From Phlegmacium glaucopus (lineage: Eukaryota; Basidiomycota; Agaricomycetes; Agaricales; Cortinariaceae): 55,539 nt of DNA. The notes beneath the pieces were generated by a model. That model saw only the letters and a list, made by a program, of their open reading frames with translations, ran no database searches and was not told the origin of the DNA. The stretch lies in NCBI GenBank assembly GCA_015039465.1, contig MU130372.1:34054-89592 (forward strand), in the 5' to 3' direction. This document shows positions 52,398 through 55,539 of the stretch, in pieces. Position 1 is the first letter of the stretch. Each line of letters opens with the position of its first letter. The translations under genes were made by a program, and so were the position numbers.

Positions 52398-53902
52398 CTA
52401 CTTTCTTTTATGAGACTTTGTAATCATTGAACCACTTGCCCCTTCTTCACCTTCACTTTCAGTCTCCATCCTATCCTCTTCAAAATCCATTTCATATTCC
52501 TCCTTTGCCTTCCCCTTCCCCTTCCCCTTCCCCTTCCCCTTCCCCTTTGCCTTTCCCTTTCCCTTCTCCTTCTCCTTCTTTGCCTTTGACTTCTCCAACA
52601 TTGCTTTTGTAACTTTGTCCAAAGTTCCATCATTTGCAAGCCACTCTTTCAACTCCTTGAACCCATAGTCTGAATTTTGAACATGCCAGACTTCAAAATC
52701 GGTAGGATAGTTACTCTCACGCTCCAGCCATTCAACCATCTGTGGATAACGTGCAAGAGTAGAGAACGGTTTGCTGACATGAGAATGCCAGTAAGACCTT
52801 GACATAAAAATCTCAACAAGTTCTGTCTGACTTGGCTTTTTTGGCAAAGGCCATTTGCCCTGCTTATGCAGTTGATCCAACAAATGAGAAGCAGCAATAA
52901 AAGCCTTGTACTTTTTATAGCACCAAACCAGGCCTTTGTTATCACAATCACTAAGCTCAGGATCAACACTTAAAGCCTTCATGAGCTGAAGATGATGAAG
53001 GTTGGTAGTGGCCCCAACAACAGCAGCAGCAGCAGCAGTGGTCAGGTCTTCTGACACATCAGCAAGGCTCAAAGAATCAAAAACAGGAATTGAAGGGACA
53101 GAGGCTCTATTAGCCTCAGCTTTGTTGCCAAAGGAGCTCTAATTTGAAAAGAATAAAATATTAAATTAAACCAATCACAAAAAAAAAAAAAAAATTATAC
53201 AAACCATCAAAATGTGAGTCACATGTTCACCATTTACTTCAGACCACATGAGTTCTTCATCATCCTGAAACGCTTTGTCATACCACCCTCTAACATTCCA
53301 AAGCCCATCCTCCAAAGTAAAAAGACGGCTGGCTGATATCAAGAAGTTCACAATGTCATCAGAATTGATAATTAACAGTACTTACTTCGAATAGGAGAGT
53401 ACTTATCAGCCACCTTGGAGAGTACAGGTCTGAGAGAAAGGGTGACTTGATGCTTGACAAATGTGGTAGGCTTCATATTTTGAACAGACAAATTGGCAGG
53501 ATCTTCAGTGGATGCATAGACAAGAACCTTCCCTATGACAGGATGAAGGACAGGTTCGGAAGACTGAAAATCTGCTGCATTGAGTGTATTACCCAGAGCG
53601 TGACCACGCAAAATCCCCCCAGTCATCCGAGATGAGCCATAGGGGTGAGGGGGAGTATGAGGAGGACTATCCATTGGAACATCTACATTATTGATGAGTA
53701 AATAAATTCTACATGAAAATAAAAATAAAAATTTTGAAAAAATACCTTCATCGGGTGTGGCTTTGGTGGTCCTGGTGGTACGCTCATCACTAGCCGTACG
53801 CTCACCACTAGCCGTATGCTCGTCACTAGTGGTGGGCTCGTCGCTAGCAGTGGGCTCGTTGCTGGTAATGGGCTCGTTGCTGGCAGTGGGCTCGTTGCAC
53901 AC
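52398..53902 (-). CDS. Companion gene of the KDZ/CxC gene, unknown function
   Basis: Four exons in phase: 53746-53902 (5' end open, start unknown), 53386-53682, 53205-53332 and 52398-53138, with GT-AG introns. I do not know the function. Visible: a repetitive N-terminus (NEPTASNEP, SDEPTTSDE), MDSPPHTPPHPYGSSRMTGG, a region RLFTLEDGLWNVRGWYDKAF, DEELMWSEVNGEHVTHIL, an alanine run, then SRSYWHSHVSKPFSTLARYP and a Lys/Gly tail (KGKAKGKGKGKGKGKGKAK, coded by a hexanucleotide repeat) with an acidic end. It lies about 45 bases upstream of the KDZ/CxC gene on the same strand, so the two probably form one mobile unit. The basic tail suggests nucleic-acid binding, as inference. Confidence 0.65.
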
Positions 53903-54239
53903 CAGAAATGATGACAGTATGTCCAGATAAAGAAAACGAAAAGAGTAAGTAAAAGATTGTCAGTATAAAAAAGTATCCAGTCCCTTTATTGATACGGAGT
54001 TTTAGTACCACCGGGTGCTCCAGAAATGAGAGGGGGTGTGTAAGGCTCGCCAAGGCTCACTGAGCCTTGGCGAGCCTTACCTAAAAAACCACTCTCGGTC
54101 GGTTAAAAGGTGAAATGAGCCTGAGTAAGGCTGGTTTGAGGCTCGTCAAGGCTCGTCTTGGTGAACCTTACCGAGCCTAGGGCCCGGATCGTCATGGCTC
54201 GGTATGGCTCGGCAAGGATCAGGCTCAGTGTTAATTAAT
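53903..54239. repeat. GGCTCG palindromic repeats
   Basis: 54040-54080 is a perfect 20-bp inverted repeat (GTAAGGCTCGCCAAGGCTCA) around one base. From about 54115 to 54230 further AAGGCTCG/CGAGCCTT units follow. This resembles the repeat-packed ends of the other non-autonomous elements, but no matching far end or target duplication was found. Confidence 0.6.
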
Positions 54240-54957
54240 TTATTATTATCTTATACATATATATATCTTTTTATAATTATAGTATTCCTGAAGTCTATTA
54301 ATGTGATGTTACTTTCCTACGTTGTTGTCCTTAGCTTGCGTGCTGGACAACACTGTCCAACATTGCGACATCTGGGGACGCGGTCGTCTGGCAAAGTTCT
54401 CGCAATCTTTCATACGGGATTCACGGTAGAAGCCGTATAGGGCTTTGAGGCGACCCGTCTCCCAAAAGCAAGTGGGAAGGCAAGTGGTGGGAGGTCGTAG
54501 GTGGGAGGTCATAGGTGACAGGTGGTATGGTGGCAGGTGGTACGGTGGTTTTGGGGCAGCAGGGAGATGTAGCTCCCAGAGAAGCAGGTTTAGACCCGGT
54601 CTTTGATCCTGGGCCTTTGCGGTTCGTAACTTGCAGCTGCTTTGCCGGTCATTCGCGGATTTTGGTCTACTTCTGCTGTGGTCGCTTTATGGGGTTTGAT
54701 CTTTCCGACCTTTCCGACCTTTCCCGGTTGCCTCCATGCAGGGGTGGCGATACATTAATCTATGATTTGTATATATAAAGATGTCCTTTTTTTGATGCTT
54801 GCTCCCGTGTCGGTCGTTTCGACGGGGAGCATTGGAGTCCATTCAGCAGATGGGGGAGGCGCATGTAAAAAAAATAACTATATAGGTGAGGGTGCATCAT
54901 TTCGGCTCTGGCGGGAGGTCGTCTCGCCACAAAGGTAACGGGGTGGCCTTGCGTCGG
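54240..54957. other. No gene recognised
   Basis: Includes GGTGGGAGGTCATAGGTGGCAGG-type short repeats near 54480-54550 and a duplicated ACCTTTCCG near 54705. Frames here (54204-54778) resemble no known protein. Confidence 0.35.
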
Positions 54958-55185
54958 CTAGTCGGTGTCGAGGTGTGGAGGGTAGGGAAGGGTGGTAGGG
55001 ACGACTTGTTTTTGCGTCCAGTCTGCGTTTTGGGTTGTGGTCGTTTTTGGTCCTTCTGCTATTGCTACTGCTGCTTCTATTGCTTCAGTTGTTGCTGGCA
55101 TTGTTGTAGTTGTTGTTGTTGTTGCTATAGTTCTTGTTGCTGTTGTCGTCGTTGTCGTCGTTGTCGTTACTTCTGCTTCTGCTTC

Positions 55186-55217
<32 letters not shown>

Positions 55218-55539
55218 CTGCTGCTACTTCTGCTGCTACTACTTTTGCCGTCGTCGTAGGCACACCCCGGGTGTTGGTAGTTTTTTGTGTGGTGGTCGTT
55301 TTTTGGGTGGTGGTCGTCGTTCGCGTCACGGCCGTTGTTCGTGTGGTGCCCGTTGCTCGGGTGACGGTCGTTGCTCGGGCGGGGGTCGTTGCTGTGGTGG
55401 TCGTTGCTCGAGCGGTGGTCGTTGCTGTGGTGGTCGTTGTTCGGGCGGTGGTCGTTGTTGTGGTGCTGGTCGTTGTTGTGGTGGTGGTCGTTGCTGTGGT
55501 GCTGGTCGTTGTTGTGGCGTTCGTTGCTCGGGTGACGGT
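54958..55539. repeat. G/T-rich low-complexity sequence running off the window
   Basis: (GTT)n and (GTC)n tracts, then repeats of GGTCGTTGCTGTGGT and CGTTGCTCGGGCGGTG type to the edge. The minus-strand frame at 54958-55329 is a Thr-rich by-product. The texture resembles the G/T tracts inside E1 and E2. Confidence 0.7.

Noticed and set aside
54958..55329. Thr-rich 123-codon frame
   Set aside because: It is the complement of (GTT/GTC)n low-complexity DNA with no other sign of coding.

Overview
The window looks like an intron-bearing, transposon-dense stretch of a filamentous fungal genome, most likely a basidiomycete of the Agaricomycetes. The basis is mixed: short GT-AG introns of about 45-70 bp are visible, and several families known mainly or largely from that group occur together (a KDZ/CxC-type transposon gene, a Plavaka-type transposase with an N-terminal zinc finger, DIRS-type tyrosine-recombinase remnants, and NB-ARC proteins with kinesin-light-chain-type TPRs). 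No species can be named from the sequence alone.

Layout. 0-4.7 kb: an unidentified duplicated block, then a decayed copy of a mitochondrial Lon protease gene. 4.7-6.8 kb: Copia and DIRS retrotransposon scraps. 6.8-9.0 kb: four solo LTRs nested inside one another, each with its own 5-bp target duplication. 9.1-13.1 kb: an NB-ARC/TPR (NLR-like) gene on the minus strand whose TPR tail is cut by an inverted-repeat element. 13.5-13.7 kb: a pogo-like helix-turn-helix scrap. 14.4-22 kb: the duplicated block again and two more Lon pseudogenes, one hit by a solo LTR and one by a hAT-like element. 22.3-31.0 kb: a large foldback made of ~164-bp units, interrupted by a near-complete 6.3-kb LINE with a 13-bp target duplication. 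31.5-34.8 kb: two solo LTRs and a 2.5-kb non-autonomous hAT element with perfect 16-bp ends and 8-bp duplication. 35-38 kb: a GAACCA-repeat element, a 20-bp palindromic minisatellite and GACTAGTC repeats. 38.3-41.6 kb: the second NLR-like gene, a paralogue of the first. 41.6-44.3 kb: a solo LTR at a duplication breakpoint, then a truncated Plavaka transposase. 45.1-47.3 and 49.5 kb: hAT-like elements, one a foldback with tRNA-like boxes in each arm. 49.7-53.9 kb: a KDZ/CxC-type gene, its companion gene and a 54-bp minisatellite. 54-55.5 kb: GGCTCG palindromes and G/T-rich low-complexity sequence.

How it fits together. The only genes that look like host genes with continuous spliced frames are the two NLR-like genes (748 and 779 codons in my models). 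They share seven exons with identical exon lengths in exons 1-6, including three tandem copies of one small symmetric exon. Everything else is mobile DNA or its debris. Two patterns recur: non-autonomous hAT-like elements whose ends carry short, helically spaced repeats private to each element or element group; and a C-run/G-run hairpin followed by G/T-rich sequence, found many times in elements whose ends are otherwise unrelated. In-frame stops in three transposon genes look like CGA-to-TGA changes, consistent with C-to-T decay of repeats.
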